Part shown: piece after piece, positions 1 to 7,453 of the stretch | Layout: the number at the start of each line of letters is the position of its first letter | Position numbering within the stretch: the stretch's first letter is position 1 | Source of the DNA: Akkermansiaceae bacterium UBA3385 | Lineage (GTDB): Bacteria > Verrucomicrobiota > Verrucomicrobiia > Verrucomicrobiales > Akkermansiaceae | Assembly: GCA_002358905.1 (NCBI GenBank) | Contig: DEPT01000044.1 | Location: 4,938 to 26,687, forward strand | DNA: 21,750 bases | Direction: 5' to 3' | Position numbers and translations under genes: made by a program | The notes under the pieces: model-generated | Databases searched by the model: none | What the model saw: only the letters and a program-made list of their open reading frames with translations | Told to the model about the DNA's origin: nothing

Positions 1-155
1 GATTTGATACCTCCGAGGTAGCGCAGGTAGCAGGATTTGATACCTCCGAGGTAGCAGAAGTAGCAAGATTTGATACCTCCGAGGTAGCACAGGTAGCAGG
101 ATTTGATACCTCTGAGGTAGCAGAGGTAGCAAGATTTGATACCTCTGAGGTAGCA
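1..155. repeat. 33-bp tandem repeat, 4.7 copies, palindromic core
   Basis: Copies begin at 1, 34, 67, 100 and 133, and the last is cut short after 23 nt. Each starts GATTTGATACCTC and contains the perfect palindrome TACCTC-N-GAGGTA (8-20, 41-53, 74-86, 107-119, 140-152). The centre base is C in the first three copies and T in the last two. The unit is 11 codons long, so copy number can change without breaking the minus-strand reading frame. Direct repeats carrying a dyad resemble iterons or centromere-like sites, but a purely coding repeat is also possible. Confidence 0.95.
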
Positions 156-286
156 GATTTCCAATTCCCGCGTATTGCACGGTTCTTAACTTGCACCATC
201 GAAAGCTCAAATCTCTCAGCCGTGAGCTTGTAGCTACGGCATTCGAGGTAATAGGCGCGTACTGCGTTCCAATCAATCGAGTTCAT
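1..286 (-). CDS. HTH protein with 11-residue tandem repeats (partial, runs off left edge)
   Basis: An open frame starts at the ATG at 286-284 and stays open to the left edge, giving 95 visible codons and no stop. The start overlaps the polymerase stop as ATGA, so translation is probably coupled. Residues 6-42 look like a helix-turn-helix (DWNAVRAYYLECRSYKLTAE, then a turn and VQVKNRAIRGNW), the layout seen in small phage terminase-type and other phage HTH proteins. After residue 43 the protein becomes a tandem repeat with unit ATSEVSN(L/P)AT(S/C), encoded by the 33-bp DNA repeat. The C-terminus is not in the window. A DNA-binding role is inferred from the HTH shape only; terminase small subunit is one option, a replication or partition protein acting on the adjacent repeats is another. 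Confidence 0.65.
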   Translation of the reverse strand, partial: MNSIDWNAVRAYYLECRSYKLTAERFELSMVQVKNRAIRGNWKSATSEVSNLATSATSEVSNPATCATSEVSNLATSATSEVSNPATCATSEVSN

Positions 287-2028
287 TTTGTGTAATGGTC
301 AGAGATAAAGGTTTCAGCCGCGAGGGGTAACCCCTCCAGCCAAGCTGGTGTGGTCGTCATGATGCGGTGTATATCTAAGGCGGCGTTGTCAACATTAGCA
401 GCCGGGACTTCCACGACCACTTCATCATGGATGTGCATCACTACCTGATACCCGGCAGCTTCCAAGTTCAGCAAGATTTCCCCCAGGACATCACGAGCCG
501 TAGCGCTTGCGAGGTTCTCTGCCAGCTTGCCTCCGAACAAGTTGATGCGTTTCCCCTGAACGATGGCCGACAAGCCTTTGGGCGTTCTACCTACATTGTG
601 GTAGTACAGCTTGCGCCCGGAGGGCAGCGGCATGATGAAGTCTTTACCCACGCTCGCAGACAATGCCATTTCCAGCTTTGACCACAAAGCGGTGATAAGA
701 CGGTTAGCTGCGCGAAACTCGCTCACCACACGCTGCGCCTGTTGTGGTGTTATATCCAGTCCGGCCAGCGTTTTTGCAATTCTCACGAACACGGCAGCAC
801 CTGCGCCATAACCTAAGCCTAAGACTCTTGCTTTGGCCAGACGGTATAAATCGGGATTCTTTTGCTTGAGCGGCTCTGGGTCGGTATAGCCCATGGTAGC
901 CCGAGCATGAGCCTCGTACATACTGTAGCCCAATGCAAGCTGGTCCATCATGGCATTATCCCCGGAAAGCCAAGCCATAATGCGGTTTTCAATTTGTGCC
1001 AAGTCAGAGATGATGTACTTATACCCCGGTCGGGGGATAATCATCTTACGCAGATCCACGCCAAACATAGAACTGCGGGGCATATTTTGTATATTGAAGC
1101 CGGCATCCCCGGACCATCTACCTGTGTGAGCCCCAAAGTATTTGAGCCCATAAGCAAAGGTGGAATCAGCACGGAGTTGGTTGCGCAGGGTAGTCAGTTT
1201 CTTGTAGAGCGTGTTAGCCTTACGGTAGTCGCGCATAGCCGCCACCCACGAGAATTGATTGCCGTATTTTTCTTCCCACTCGGCACATTCCGGGCTGTCC
1301 TCAGCCAGAGAGCTGGGAGCCGGAATGTCTGCCTGAGCACAGGCGTTTCGCAATGCTTTTGGTGAAAGGAGCGGAGCTTCATCTTTCCACGGAATCAGGT
1401 CTGCCGCATCCAACATGACTTCCGTCAGTTTTTCCAGCCCCTCATCGAGAAGTTTCCGGTCGATGCAGATGCCGTAGTCTGCCATATCTCGGGTATGAGC
1501 GGAAAGGCAGCGTTCTTTCTCACTCCACAGCGGAGAAAGTTTATTCCACAGGTGGTAGGCGTACCAACTATCCTTGAGGCAATACTCGCCCAGACGTTGA
1601 GCTATCCCGAGTCTGACGGCATCCTCCCACGTTTTACCGCACATGTCAGCCCGGGTGTCCTTGCTTACAATCACGCCGAACACGCTTTCTACTGCGTCTT
1701 TCAGAGAGCGGCCATAACTCAGCGCACTTACCATATCTGCGGTGCATTCCCACGAAACTTGCATATCAGCCGGGACAATTCCCAGCTCGCGCAAGCGCTC
1801 AAAACACGCTCGGTCGAATCGGGCATTGTGCGCGACAAAAGTATGGCCGTAGAATTGATACCAGTCCAGATTCTTCGGTTTACCAACGTAGGAGAACCCC
1901 GCCTCAGCCGAATAGACCGAGACGAGGTAGATGGAGCAATCCGGGTGGTGCAGGTAATGGTGGATGCCCAGGGTGGTGATTGACACCTTTTTGTCGTAAT
2001 AACATTCAAAGTCAATCGCGTATATCAT
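283..2028 (-). CDS. Phage-type family A DNA polymerase with 3'-5' exonuclease domain
   Basis: This 581-residue replicative polymerase has an N-terminal DnaQ-like proofreading domain and a C-terminal Pol I-type palm. Exonuclease residues are D6 and E8 (AIDFE), the AHNARFD segment at 66-72 (D72), and Y149/D153. Polymerase signatures are TGRWSG at 302-307, motif A SDLAQIENR at 341-349 (D342, E347), motif B RLAKARVLGLGYG at 396-408 (K399, Y407) and motif C HDE at 534-536. Motif A has DLAQIE where bacterial Pol I has DYSQIE. There is no 5' nuclease domain, and the length is much shorter than bacterial Pol I (about 900), as in phage and plasmid polymerases. Its start overlaps the upstream KilAC gene by 17 nt and its stop overlaps the next gene. 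All catalytic residues appear intact. Confidence 0.95.
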   Translation of the reverse strand: MIYAIDFECYYDKKVSITTLGIHHYLHHPDCSIYLVSVYSAEAGFSYVGKPKNLDWYQFYGHTFVAHNARFDRACFERLRELGIVPADMQVSWECTADMVSALSYGRSLKDAVESVFGVIVSKDTRADMCGKTWEDAVRLGIAQRLGEYCLKDSWYAYHLWNKLSPLWSEKERCLSAHTRDMADYGICIDRKLLDEGLEKLTEVMLDAADLIPWKDEAPLLSPKALRNACAQADIPAPSSLAEDSPECAEWEEKYGNQFSWVAAMRDYRKANTLYKKLTTLRNQLRADSTFAYGLKYFGAHTGRWSGDAGFNIQNMPRSSMFGVDLRKMIIPRPGYKYIISDLAQIENRIMAWLSGDNAMMDQLALGYSMYEAHARATMGYTDPEPLKQKNPDLYRLAKARVLGLGYGAGAAVFVRIAKTLAGLDITPQQAQRVVSEFRAANRLITALWSKLEMALSASVGKDFIMPLPSGRKLYYHNVGRTPKGLSAIVQGKRINLFGGKLAENLASATARDVLGEILLNLEAAGYQVVMHIHDEVVVEVPAANVDNAALDIHRIMTTTPAWLEGLPLAAETFISDHYTK

Positions 2029-2332
2029 GGCGTGAGTCTGAATAGCGTTTGAGTTTCGGATAGATATGGGTATACCCGGCCTGTGTGAACATCGGCCTTA
2101 ATCCAATCAGCACCCCACCCCCGGAGCTCTCCGAAAACGTGCGGTGATGAACCATGTAGCCGAGTTCAAGGCATAAATCGGATGGAGCATTGTATCGTTC
2201 GCCATGGTGGGCCACCAGATACCCCCGGTCGCGCAGCCAGAAGAGTACTTCATGCTCAGTCAGGTCGCTCCCACCCTCCTGCAGGATGCGGGTCAGCTTA
2301 GAGATGCTGGTAAGAACTATATCGGTCTTCAT
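2012..2332 (-). CDS. Orphan KilAC-type phage antirepressor domain protein
   Basis: The 106-residue product matches the layout of the KilAC/ANT C-terminal domain of phage antirepressors: an ISKLTRILQEGG helix, EVLFWLRDRGYLV at about 27-39, a short turn with the N-A-P-S segment in place of the usual N-x-P-T, then LELGYMVHH and a final RPMFTQAGYTHI strand. In antirepressors this domain usually follows a BRO or Rha N-terminal domain. Here it stands alone and fills the whole gene. The start ATG at 2332 overlaps the upstream stop (ATGA), and the stop lies 17 nt inside the polymerase gene. The family match is from memory of the domain pattern. Its role here, whether regulation or DNA binding in replication, is not shown by the sequence. 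Confidence 0.7.
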   Translation of the reverse strand: MKTDIVLTSISKLTRILQEGGSDLTEHEVLFWLRDRGYLVAHHGERYNAPSDLCLELGYMVHHRTFSESSGGGVLIGLRPMFTQAGYTHIYPKLKRYSDSRHDIRD

Positions 2333-2544
2333 GCGTAAACTTCCTTTGCTTTTGCTGGTTGAAAATCAGGGTACTTAATACCGGGGTGCAGGATACAGGG
2401 CTGAATCTCGCCATTGACCTTACCCCAGACCAGACGCTGCTGGCAGATAAGGTTGCCCAGCGGAGAATCAGGAATACTGAACTCATCTCGGTTCCCGGCA
2501 AGGGATAACTGATGAGAGGGGAAGAAAATACTGGACTTGCTCAT
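2329..2544 (-). CDS. Small hypothetical protein
   Basis: This 71-residue product begins MSKSSIFFPSHQLSLAGNRD. I do not recognise it. I chose the ATG at 2544 over the GTG three bases earlier because a good Shine-Dalgarno, AAGGAG, lies 8 nt upstream of it and because it overlaps the preceding stop as TGATG. Its own stop overlaps the KilAC gene start as ATGA. It has no signal peptide or membrane segment and is rich in P, S and Q. The overlaps on both sides argue that it is a real gene in the operon rather than a chance frame. Confidence 0.7.
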   Translation of the reverse strand: MSKSSIFFPSHQLSLAGNRDEFSIPDSPLGNLICQQRLVWGKVNGEIQPCILHPGIKYPDFQPAKAKEVYA

Positions 2545-2993
2545 CACTTAGTCTCCTTTCGGTTGTTTACGAGCTTGATTCGATAACGCTTCATCCAGAA
2601 GCGAATAACGTCACTATCTGCCAGCTCTTGAGGCAAATTGATAGGGGCTATATTAACGTCCTCAAGGAGGATTTTTCGAATTTGGAGCGCGTACTCCTTG
2701 AGCTTGCTACGATGTCCCATAATCTGGTGAACCAAGATGTACTGGACTATCGGGGTTGCAGACTCCTGCAAATAAGCCAAACTCTCGCTCATTGCCAAGG
2801 CATCATAGGCAAGGGGCGCGGCCTTGCTAACCAGCTTGGAGACTTTGCGATGAGCAAGCGAATCTGACTCGGAGTACAGGTTATTAAGAACGGCCCATCC
2901 TTGCACCTGCTTGGCCTGCAATGGAATAGAGGAAATGATATCCTCCGCAAGTTGGTGAATGTCGGTTTGTGTAATCATAATAGATGTGGGCAT
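2544..2993 (-). CDS. Hypothetical protein, first gene of the leftward replication operon
   Basis: The product is about 149 residues, soluble and largely helical (TDIHQLAEDIISSIPLQAKQ near the start), ending in a basic stretch WMKRYRIKLVNNRKETK. I do not recognise a family. The frame is open further upstream to an ATG at 3032, but that start lies inside the conserved 33-bp leader sequence, so I prefer ATG 2993; ATG 2978 (MITQTD) is the other candidate. The stop overlaps the next start (TGATG). As the first gene ahead of KilAC and the polymerase, it may be a replication accessory or regulator, but this is context only. Confidence 0.65.
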   Translation of the reverse strand: MPTSIMITQTDIHQLAEDIISSIPLQAKQVQGWAVLNNLYSESDSLAHRKVSKLVSKAAPLAYDALAMSESLAYLQESATPIVQYILVHQIMGHRSKLKEYALQIRKILLEDVNIAPINLPQELADSDVIRFWMKRYRIKLVNNRKETK

Positions 2994-3004
2994 TTCTCGC
3001 CCGG

Positions 3005-3037
3005 TCAACCAACCAAGAGCCGTGAAAATCAAAAATC
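3005..3037 (-). promoter_or_regulatory. Conserved 33-bp leader element, copy A
   Basis: Read on the minus strand, this starts GATTTTTGATT and ends GCTCTTGGTTGGTTGA. It matches 4979-5011 on the plus strand at 30 of 33 positions. It ends 11 nt before the start codon (2993) of the first leftward gene. The second copy sits just before the helicase gene, so each copy faces into the gene it precedes. It may be a protein- or RNA-binding leader that sets both arms' expression. No hairpin of note is visible. Confidence 0.8.
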
Positions 3038-3153
3038 AGAAAAAAATCTGCGCTAGAAAGTTTTTTCCGATTTTGGATTTCCAGTCTCGCTCGAACTATC
3101 AATGCTTTGTGAAAAATAAAAAAAACAGGCAATTATTTTCTGCACTTTTATGC

Positions 3154-3182
3154 TTGCGTGAGCGCTTAAAAAATGCTAGAAT
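3154..3182 (+). promoter_or_regulatory. Promoter for the small rightward gene
   Basis: The -35 is TTGCGT (3154-3159), the spacer is 17 bp, and the -10 is TAGAAT (3177-3182), preceded by an extended -10 TGC. It faces right from the divergent intergenic region between the two element arms and points into the gene at 3209. This is a sequence match only. I found no equally clear promoter for the leftward arm. Confidence 0.65.
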
Positions 3183-3208
3183 GGCGTTCCGCCAAGTTGT
3201 ATTCACGT

Positions 3209-3484
3209 ATGTCAAGACCCATGTCACAGACCTCCGAGGATACGCCCACGACCCAATCGTGGACGGCGGATTCCCGTATCGGCGGGGGCAGGAAATACTC
3301 CTGTCCTGTTGAGTTTGCTATTGCGCCGATATCTGCTGTACCTGTTCGACTTAATGCTCTGGCGAAGTCCATCGCGCAAGGATTCGTGAGCCTTAACATG
3401 GTGAACTTGTGTACCTCCATTGTGACGGAGGCAGAAAAGATGCAGATGGCAGCACTCGGTATTATTTGCCGGGAGTGCCACTAA
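3209..3484 (+). CDS. Small hypothetical protein in its own transcription unit
   Basis: This 91-residue product begins MSRPMSQTSEDT and ends in a helix-rich stretch with three cysteines (LCTSI, then IICRECH at the C-terminus). I do not recognise it. The plus-strand frame is preferred over overlapping minus-strand frames because a good promoter lies at 3154-3182 and a good intrinsic terminator follows at 3504. The ATG at 3209 lies 20 nt after the predicted transcription start; ATG 3221 (MSQTSEDT) is an alternative. Neither has a clear Shine-Dalgarno. Its place at the divergence point between two phage arms is typical of a regulator, but no HTH is evident. Confidence 0.45.
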   Translation: MSRPMSQTSEDTPTTQSWTADSRIGGGRKYSCPVEFAIAPISAVPVRLNALAKSIAQGFVSLNMVNLCTSIVTEAEKMQMAALGIICRECH

Positions 3485-3503
3485 AGTTTTCAGAAAAAGA
3501 AAT

Positions 3504-3540
3504 AGGCGCTCCCGGGTTCCAGGACTAGGGGCGCCTTTCT
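3504..3540 (+). terminator. Intrinsic terminator
   Basis: The stem AGGCGCTCC (3504-3512) pairs with GGGGCGCCT (3528-3536) with one G-T wobble, followed by TTCTGTTTCT. It closes the short transcription unit at 3209-3484. Confidence 0.7.
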
Positions 3541-3610
3541 GTTTCTCGTTTCATCTCTTTCGACAGGGCAGAACTCGCAAAGAACAAAACCCAAAACGAT
3601 AAATAGGTCT

Positions 3611-4180
3611 ATGAAATTTATACCTAATTCTTATCAATCTGACGGTTCCGGAGAAACCCCGGAAGACAGTATGCGCAAGTATGCAAAAGTCGTGGCATAT
3701 CTTGTCCAGCGACACGCTCTGTATCAGGCAGATGTCCTCCTGAAATCTGGCAGCTTGCTAGCTCCAGAGCTTGCGGAGTTCCTGACCTCGCTCAACGGGC
3801 TTGTGATAATCAACGCTGATGAGTTTACAGACAACGCAGAAAACTTTACGGCAGATAAGAAAAATCTCCCCGCGTGGATTATAAATCTGCTGAATGTTTT
3901 TAGTTTTTTCCGCTTTGGTACTTATGTACTGCCCATTAAAGATGGTCACCCCGACTGGGGTAACGTGGAAAACGATGTTTCCCGAAAGGCAAGTGAAAAA
4001 TCACCGCTTTTTGGACGACTACCGAAATCGGGGGAGTTCTCGAAGATGCAGATAGATTTGATTGTCCTTCTGTGTCACCTCCCCTTTAAGAACGGTCAAA
4101 TCGTAATTTCGTATACAGAAGGTGTTCCTTCTTCTTTTCATTGCAAGATTAAAGACAACCTTTGGCTGGAAACAGGCTAA
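3611..4180 (+). CDS. Hypothetical protein, AT-rich gene
   Basis: This 189-residue product begins MKFIPNSYQSDGSGETPEDS. I do not recognise a family. It is probably soluble, although residues 98-111 (WIINLLNVFSFFRF) form a hydrophobic run too short for a confident membrane segment. Two stretches, LLKSGSLLAPELAEFLTSLN and MQIDLIVLLCHLPF, look like amphipathic helices. The gene is visibly richer in A and T than the helicase and nuclease genes that follow, which suggests a later-acquired accessory (moron-like) gene. It is isolated, with a terminator before it and a weak hairpin after it. The ATG at 3611 is preceded only by a weak ATAGGT. Confidence 0.6.
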   Translation: MKFIPNSYQSDGSGETPEDSMRKYAKVVAYLVQRHALYQADVLLKSGSLLAPELAEFLTSLNGLVIINADEFTDNAENFTADKKNLPAWIINLLNVFSFFRFGTYVLPIKDGHPDWGNVENDVSRKASEKSPLFGRLPKSGEFSKMQIDLIVLLCHLPFKNGQIVISYTEGVPSSFHCKIKDNLWLETG

Positions 4181-4197
4181 ATTACGCTTTGATTAAA

Positions 4198-4236
4198 GGG
4201 GCGCGATATGCGTCCCTCCCACAGCTTCTTTTTTTT
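4198..4236 (+). terminator. Possible weak terminator after the AT-rich gene
   Basis: GGGGCGC (4198-4204) and GCGTCCC (4210-4216) form a 7-bp stem with one G-T wobble and a GATAT loop. A run of eight T lies at 4229-4236, but it starts 12 nt after the stem, so termination efficiency is doubtful. Confidence 0.3.
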
Positions 4237-4414
4237 AACGAAGACTAACACAATTCGGCAGCCAAGCTGAGCGCCAATTATGGGCAGGCCGCTGAGGATT
4301 GCAGTTCATCTGCGTCCTTGGCGGCTATTTTTGTGCCTACCCGTCTCAGCTGACTGCCGTCCTCATTTTTGACTTCGCCCATGATGGAGCTTGAGCTGCC
4401 CCTCAATCTCCACC

Positions 4415-4987
4415 ATGAAAACACACATACAACACATTGATATTGATGCCATTTATGGCATTCACCGCCACGCATTGGAACAGTCAGCTCGTGCTGCTAC
4501 CAAGGTATTCCTTGATGACGAGAACATCAAAGATAAATGGAATAGCGATGACTTCTACAACGACATGTTGATGGAAGGGACTCACTATATTATCGACCGC
4601 GACCTGATTGGCATGGATGAGGAAGAGCTGAAAAAGCTCCTTTTCACTCACTTCATGTTCAGCCTCAAGTCGCACCGCCGAAAAGAAGGGCATCGCGAAC
4701 AGCTGATGCAGGAAGCTCTTAAACTCGTGGGCTGGTACAATGCTGCGGCGATTCAGGAAGTCTCAGGTGCTCGCTACGAAGCGGCATTACACCTGCGCTC
4801 GGCTGTTGCAGCGCTGCTGGAAACAGCTCCTCCTGAACTCGGTCTTATCTGCAAGGCTTTTATGTTGCAGGAAAAGAAAGCTGTATCAAAGACAGCCGTC
4901 TGCCGTGAGCTGGGTCTTACGCTTTATGAGTTGGAGAAAAAGATGACTGAAATCGAAAAAATCCTGAAAAACATTTTGGATTTTTGA
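4415..4987 (+). CDS. Putative regulator with sigma-region-4-like HTH C-terminus
   Basis: The 190-residue product begins MKTHIQHIDIDAIYGIHRHA. The middle is charged and helical (DEEELKKLLFTHFMFSLKSH). The last 45 residues read as a helix-turn-helix: LICKAFMLQEKKAVSKTAVC, a turn at RELGLTLYE, then a final helix, which is similar in layout to sigma-70 region 4. An upstream TTG at 4391 would add eight residues; the ATG at 4415 is preferred, though no Shine-Dalgarno is seen. The second leader element overlaps the stop codon and leads into the helicase gene 33 nt later. A role as a late or middle gene activator is inferred from the HTH and the position; I cannot name a family. Confidence 0.55.
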   Translation: MKTHIQHIDIDAIYGIHRHALEQSARAATKVFLDDENIKDKWNSDDFYNDMLMEGTHYIIDRDLIGMDEEELKKLLFTHFMFSLKSHRRKEGHREQLMQEALKLVGWYNAAAIQEVSGARYEAALHLRSAVAALLETAPPELGLICKAFMLQEKKAVSKTAVCRELGLTLYELEKKMTEIEKILKNILDF

Positions 4988-5011
4988 TTCTCGCAGCTCT
5001 TGGTTGGTTGA
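4979..5011 (+). promoter_or_regulatory. Conserved 33-bp leader element, copy B
   Basis: This starts GATTTTTGATT and ends GCTCTTGGTTGGTTGA, 9 nt before the helicase ATG at 5021. It differs at three positions from the minus-strand copy at 3005-3037. The copy overlaps the last codons and stop of the preceding gene, so that end has coding limits too, yet the sequence past the stop is the better conserved half. Confidence 0.8.
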
Positions 5012-5020
5012 ACACCGACC

Positions 5021-6358
5021 ATGACATCATTACTTCCATTCCAGATAACTCACACCGATAGGCTGGAGACATCACTTCGCCTGTACCGGGTCGCCATTGA
5101 TATGAGTGAGCCCGGTACAGGCAAAACATACTGTGGCTCAGCGCTTTGTGCTAGAATGAACTGTCCGGTAGTTGTTGTAACAACGAAAGCTACCGTACCA
5201 AGCTGGCGCATGGTGTTGGAGAAGTTCGGAGTAAACCCCCTACTTGTCACCAACTACGAGCAACTCACTAGAGGTAAGCAAGCGGTCTGTCGGAAGCATG
5301 GTACTTATTTTGAGTGGCTGCTTCCGGATGATGCGCTAATCGTATTCGATGAGTGCCAGAAATGCAAAGGGCTCAAGTCACTTAATTCCGGCTTGCTGAT
5401 TGCTGCCCGGCGACAACATTTCCGCATCCTGCTGTGCTCAGCTACAGCCGCCAGCAACCCTCTTGAGATGAAAGCTCTGGGCTTTGCTCTGGGGCTCCAT
5501 GCTCTTTGCGACTTCTATACCTGGGCTCGTAAGCATGGCGTAGTGGATGGATTCTTTGGCTTGCAATTCAATGGGGAGCCGGATGCACTCAAGCGTATTC
5601 ACGAATCTATTTTCCCTCACAAGGGGAGTCGGATGACCATTGCCAATATCCCCAGCTTCCCGGCCACCATGATTGAGGCTACTCCCATTGAAACAGGGAA
5701 AGCCAAATCCATCCAGCGAGTCTATGACAACCTCAAGCGTCAGATGAAAGAAGCTCAGCGTCATGATGACCGGGACACACTCCATTCGTTGGCTCACAAT
5801 CTGAACGCCCGCAGCGTAACCGCCCTTACCATTCAACTTCGCGCCCGACAGGAGATTGAGCTGCTCAAGGCAGATGCTATGGTGGCTATGGCAAAGGATG
5901 CCGTGGAGGAGGGTATGAGCGTGGTCTTGCTCGTGAACTTTGATGCAACCATTGAACATCTGGCGGCTGCACTTAACGCTCATGATTCCATTCTGCGCGG
6001 TGGCCAGAGCCCGACTGAACGTCAGCGGGTCATTGACCGTTTCCAAGCCAATGAATGCCCGGTGGTCATAGCCAATATGCAAGCAGGAGGAGTGGGTGTT
6101 TCCTTACACGATCCGAAAGGTATACGCCCCAGGCTGTCGCTCATTTCGCCCAGCTTCTCCGCGCAGGATCTGCGCCAGGCGCTCGGCAGAGTCCACCGCG
6201 CAGGTGGAGCTGCTTCGGTACAGAAAATCCTTTTTGCCGCTGACACCGTTGAAGAGCACACCGCCGATATCTGTGCCAACAAACTTGCCAACATCGACCT
6301 GCTCAACGATGGCGACCTGACCTCCTCCATTTTCACCCCTAACAAGAAATCAAGATGA
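5021..6358 (+). CDS. SNF2-like superfamily 2 helicase/ATPase
   Basis: This 445-residue helicase has motif I SEPGTGKT at 29-36 (K35), motif II DECQ at 110-113, motif III SAT at 140-142 and motif VI QALGRVHRAG at 386-395. The QxxGRxHR pattern is typical of SNF2-type proteins and of the compact phage helicases related to them. It would use ATP to move along double-stranded DNA or remodel it during phage replication or recombination. The stop overlaps the next gene's start (ATGA at 6355-6358), so the helicase and the DUF2800 nuclease are probably made together. The same helicase, DUF2800, DNA-binding protein and Pol A set recurs in siphophage replication modules. All key motifs are present; the strand specificity is unknown. 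Confidence 0.92.
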   Translation: MTSLLPFQITHTDRLETSLRLYRVAIDMSEPGTGKTYCGSALCARMNCPVVVVTTKATVPSWRMVLEKFGVNPLLVTNYEQLTRGKQAVCRKHGTYFEWLLPDDALIVFDECQKCKGLKSLNSGLLIAARRQHFRILLCSATAASNPLEMKALGFALGLHALCDFYTWARKHGVVDGFFGLQFNGEPDALKRIHESIFPHKGSRMTIANIPSFPATMIEATPIETGKAKSIQRVYDNLKRQMKEAQRHDDRDTLHSLAHNLNARSVTALTIQLRARQEIELLKADAMVAMAKDAVEEGMSVVLLVNFDATIEHLAAALNAHDSILRGGQSPTERQRVIDRFQANECPVVIANMQAGGVGVSLHDPKGIRPRLSLISPSFSAQDLRQALGRVHRAGGAASVQKILFAADTVEEHTADICANKLANIDLLNDGDLTSSIFTPNKKSR

Positions 6359-7413
6359 AAACGAAACACGCTAAGCATTCCCCCTCCAGCCTGGGCTACA
6401 AAGAAATATGCCCGGCATTCCGTGGCCGCTCCGGCACAAATCCCGCAGCCGAAGAAGGTACGCTCATGCACGAGGCTCTGGAAAAGGACGATTATTCCAA
6501 GCTCAACGAAGAACAGGCATTCCTGTGTGGACTTTGCCGCGACTATCGCGATGGCGAGCTGGCAAGGCTCTCCAATCCGACTCTGTACCGCGAGCTTAAA
6601 CTCACCATTGCAGATGGACTAACCTTTGGCACGGCCGACTTTGTGGCCATAGCCGGAAAAAGCGGTCTGCTGATGGACTGGAAGTTCGGTCGAGGTGCAG
6701 TTGACCATGCTGACTCCAATGCCCAGGGCTGCGCTTACGCACTTGGTGTATTTGAGATGTTCCCCGAGTTGGAAGAACTGACCGTTCACTTCGTTCAGCC
6801 TCGCCGCCAGTTCATCAGCAAGCACACCTACACCCGCAAAGACACCGAGCGCATGCGACTGAGAATCCACACCATCATTCGCCGTGCCAACGCTCGCAAC
6901 CGCGAGGAGCATCCCGGCATCCATTGTTGCTACTGCGCCAAGCAAGCCACCTGTGCCAAGCTCCGCAGCCTTGCGCTCCCGCTGGCCAGTCGCTACGCCG
7001 AGCTGAGCATCCCAGAGGAACTCCACCCCTCGCGCATCGTCTCGCCCGAACAGATGGCCCATTGCCTCGACTGCGCCAAGGTACTGAAAGAATGGATTGA
7101 ATCGGTCAACTTCCATGCCATCGACATGGCAACGAACGGTGTGAATATCCCCGGCTACAAGTTGCTGAACCGAGCCGCACGTAAGACCATTTCCGATGCC
7201 CTGGCTGCCTATGGGGCAGTTAAGGACAACGTGAGCTTTGAATCGTTCCTTGCCTGTTGCGGCAATGTGAAGATTGAGGCTCTTTGTGACCAGATTTCCG
7301 TTTCTGCTCCCCGTGGGCAGAAACAGAAAGCCAAGGATGCCCTCATCGCGAAACTCGTGGAGGATGGCATCATCACCCAGGGCGCTTCGAGCAAGTTCCT
7401 CAAGCGCATCTGA
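6355..7413 (+). CDS. DUF2800 family PD-(D/E)XK nuclease
   Basis: This 352-residue protein has a RecB/Cas4-like nuclease core. Visible landmarks are SPSSLGYKEICPAF at 9-22, EEGTLMHEALE at 33-43, GTADFVAI at about 92-99, and LLMDWKFGRG at about 105-114, which supplies the D-x-K of the active site. A cysteine cluster, CCYCAKQATC at about 192-201, may bind an Fe-S cluster with the N-terminal C19, as in related nucleases. Family members are usually about 350-400 residues, so this one is full length. The likely role is DNA end processing in phage recombination, together with the helicase it overlaps and the DNA-binding protein downstream. The biochemical activity is inferred from the fold pattern. 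Confidence 0.85.
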   Translation: MKTKHAKHSPSSLGYKEICPAFRGRSGTNPAAEEGTLMHEALEKDDYSKLNEEQAFLCGLCRDYRDGELARLSNPTLYRELKLTIADGLTFGTADFVAIAGKSGLLMDWKFGRGAVDHADSNAQGCAYALGVFEMFPELEELTVHFVQPRRQFISKHTYTRKDTERMRLRIHTIIRRANARNREEHPGIHCCYCAKQATCAKLRSLALPLASRYAELSIPEELHPSRIVSPEQMAHCLDCAKVLKEWIESVNFHAIDMATNGVNIPGYKLLNRAARKTISDALAAYGAVKDNVSFESFLACCGNVKIEALCDQISVSAPRGQKQKAKDALIAKLVEDGIITQGASSKFLKRI

Positions 7414-7453
7414 TTCAACGACAAAGAACTAAAACAACATAGAACCAATAAAA

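Noticed and set aside
1..155. CRISPR array at the left edge.
   Set aside because: Units are head-to-tail with no unique spacers; it is a plain 33-bp tandem repeat inside an open reading frame.
3166..3481. Two minus-strand open frames opposite the small gene at 3209-3484.
   Set aside because: The plus strand has a well-formed promoter and terminator at the right places; the minus frames have neither.
4278..4475. Minus-strand open frame containing MGEVKNEDGSQLRRVGTK.
   Set aside because: Overlaps the start of the plus-strand HTH gene, has no promoter or Shine-Dalgarno, and shows no family pattern.
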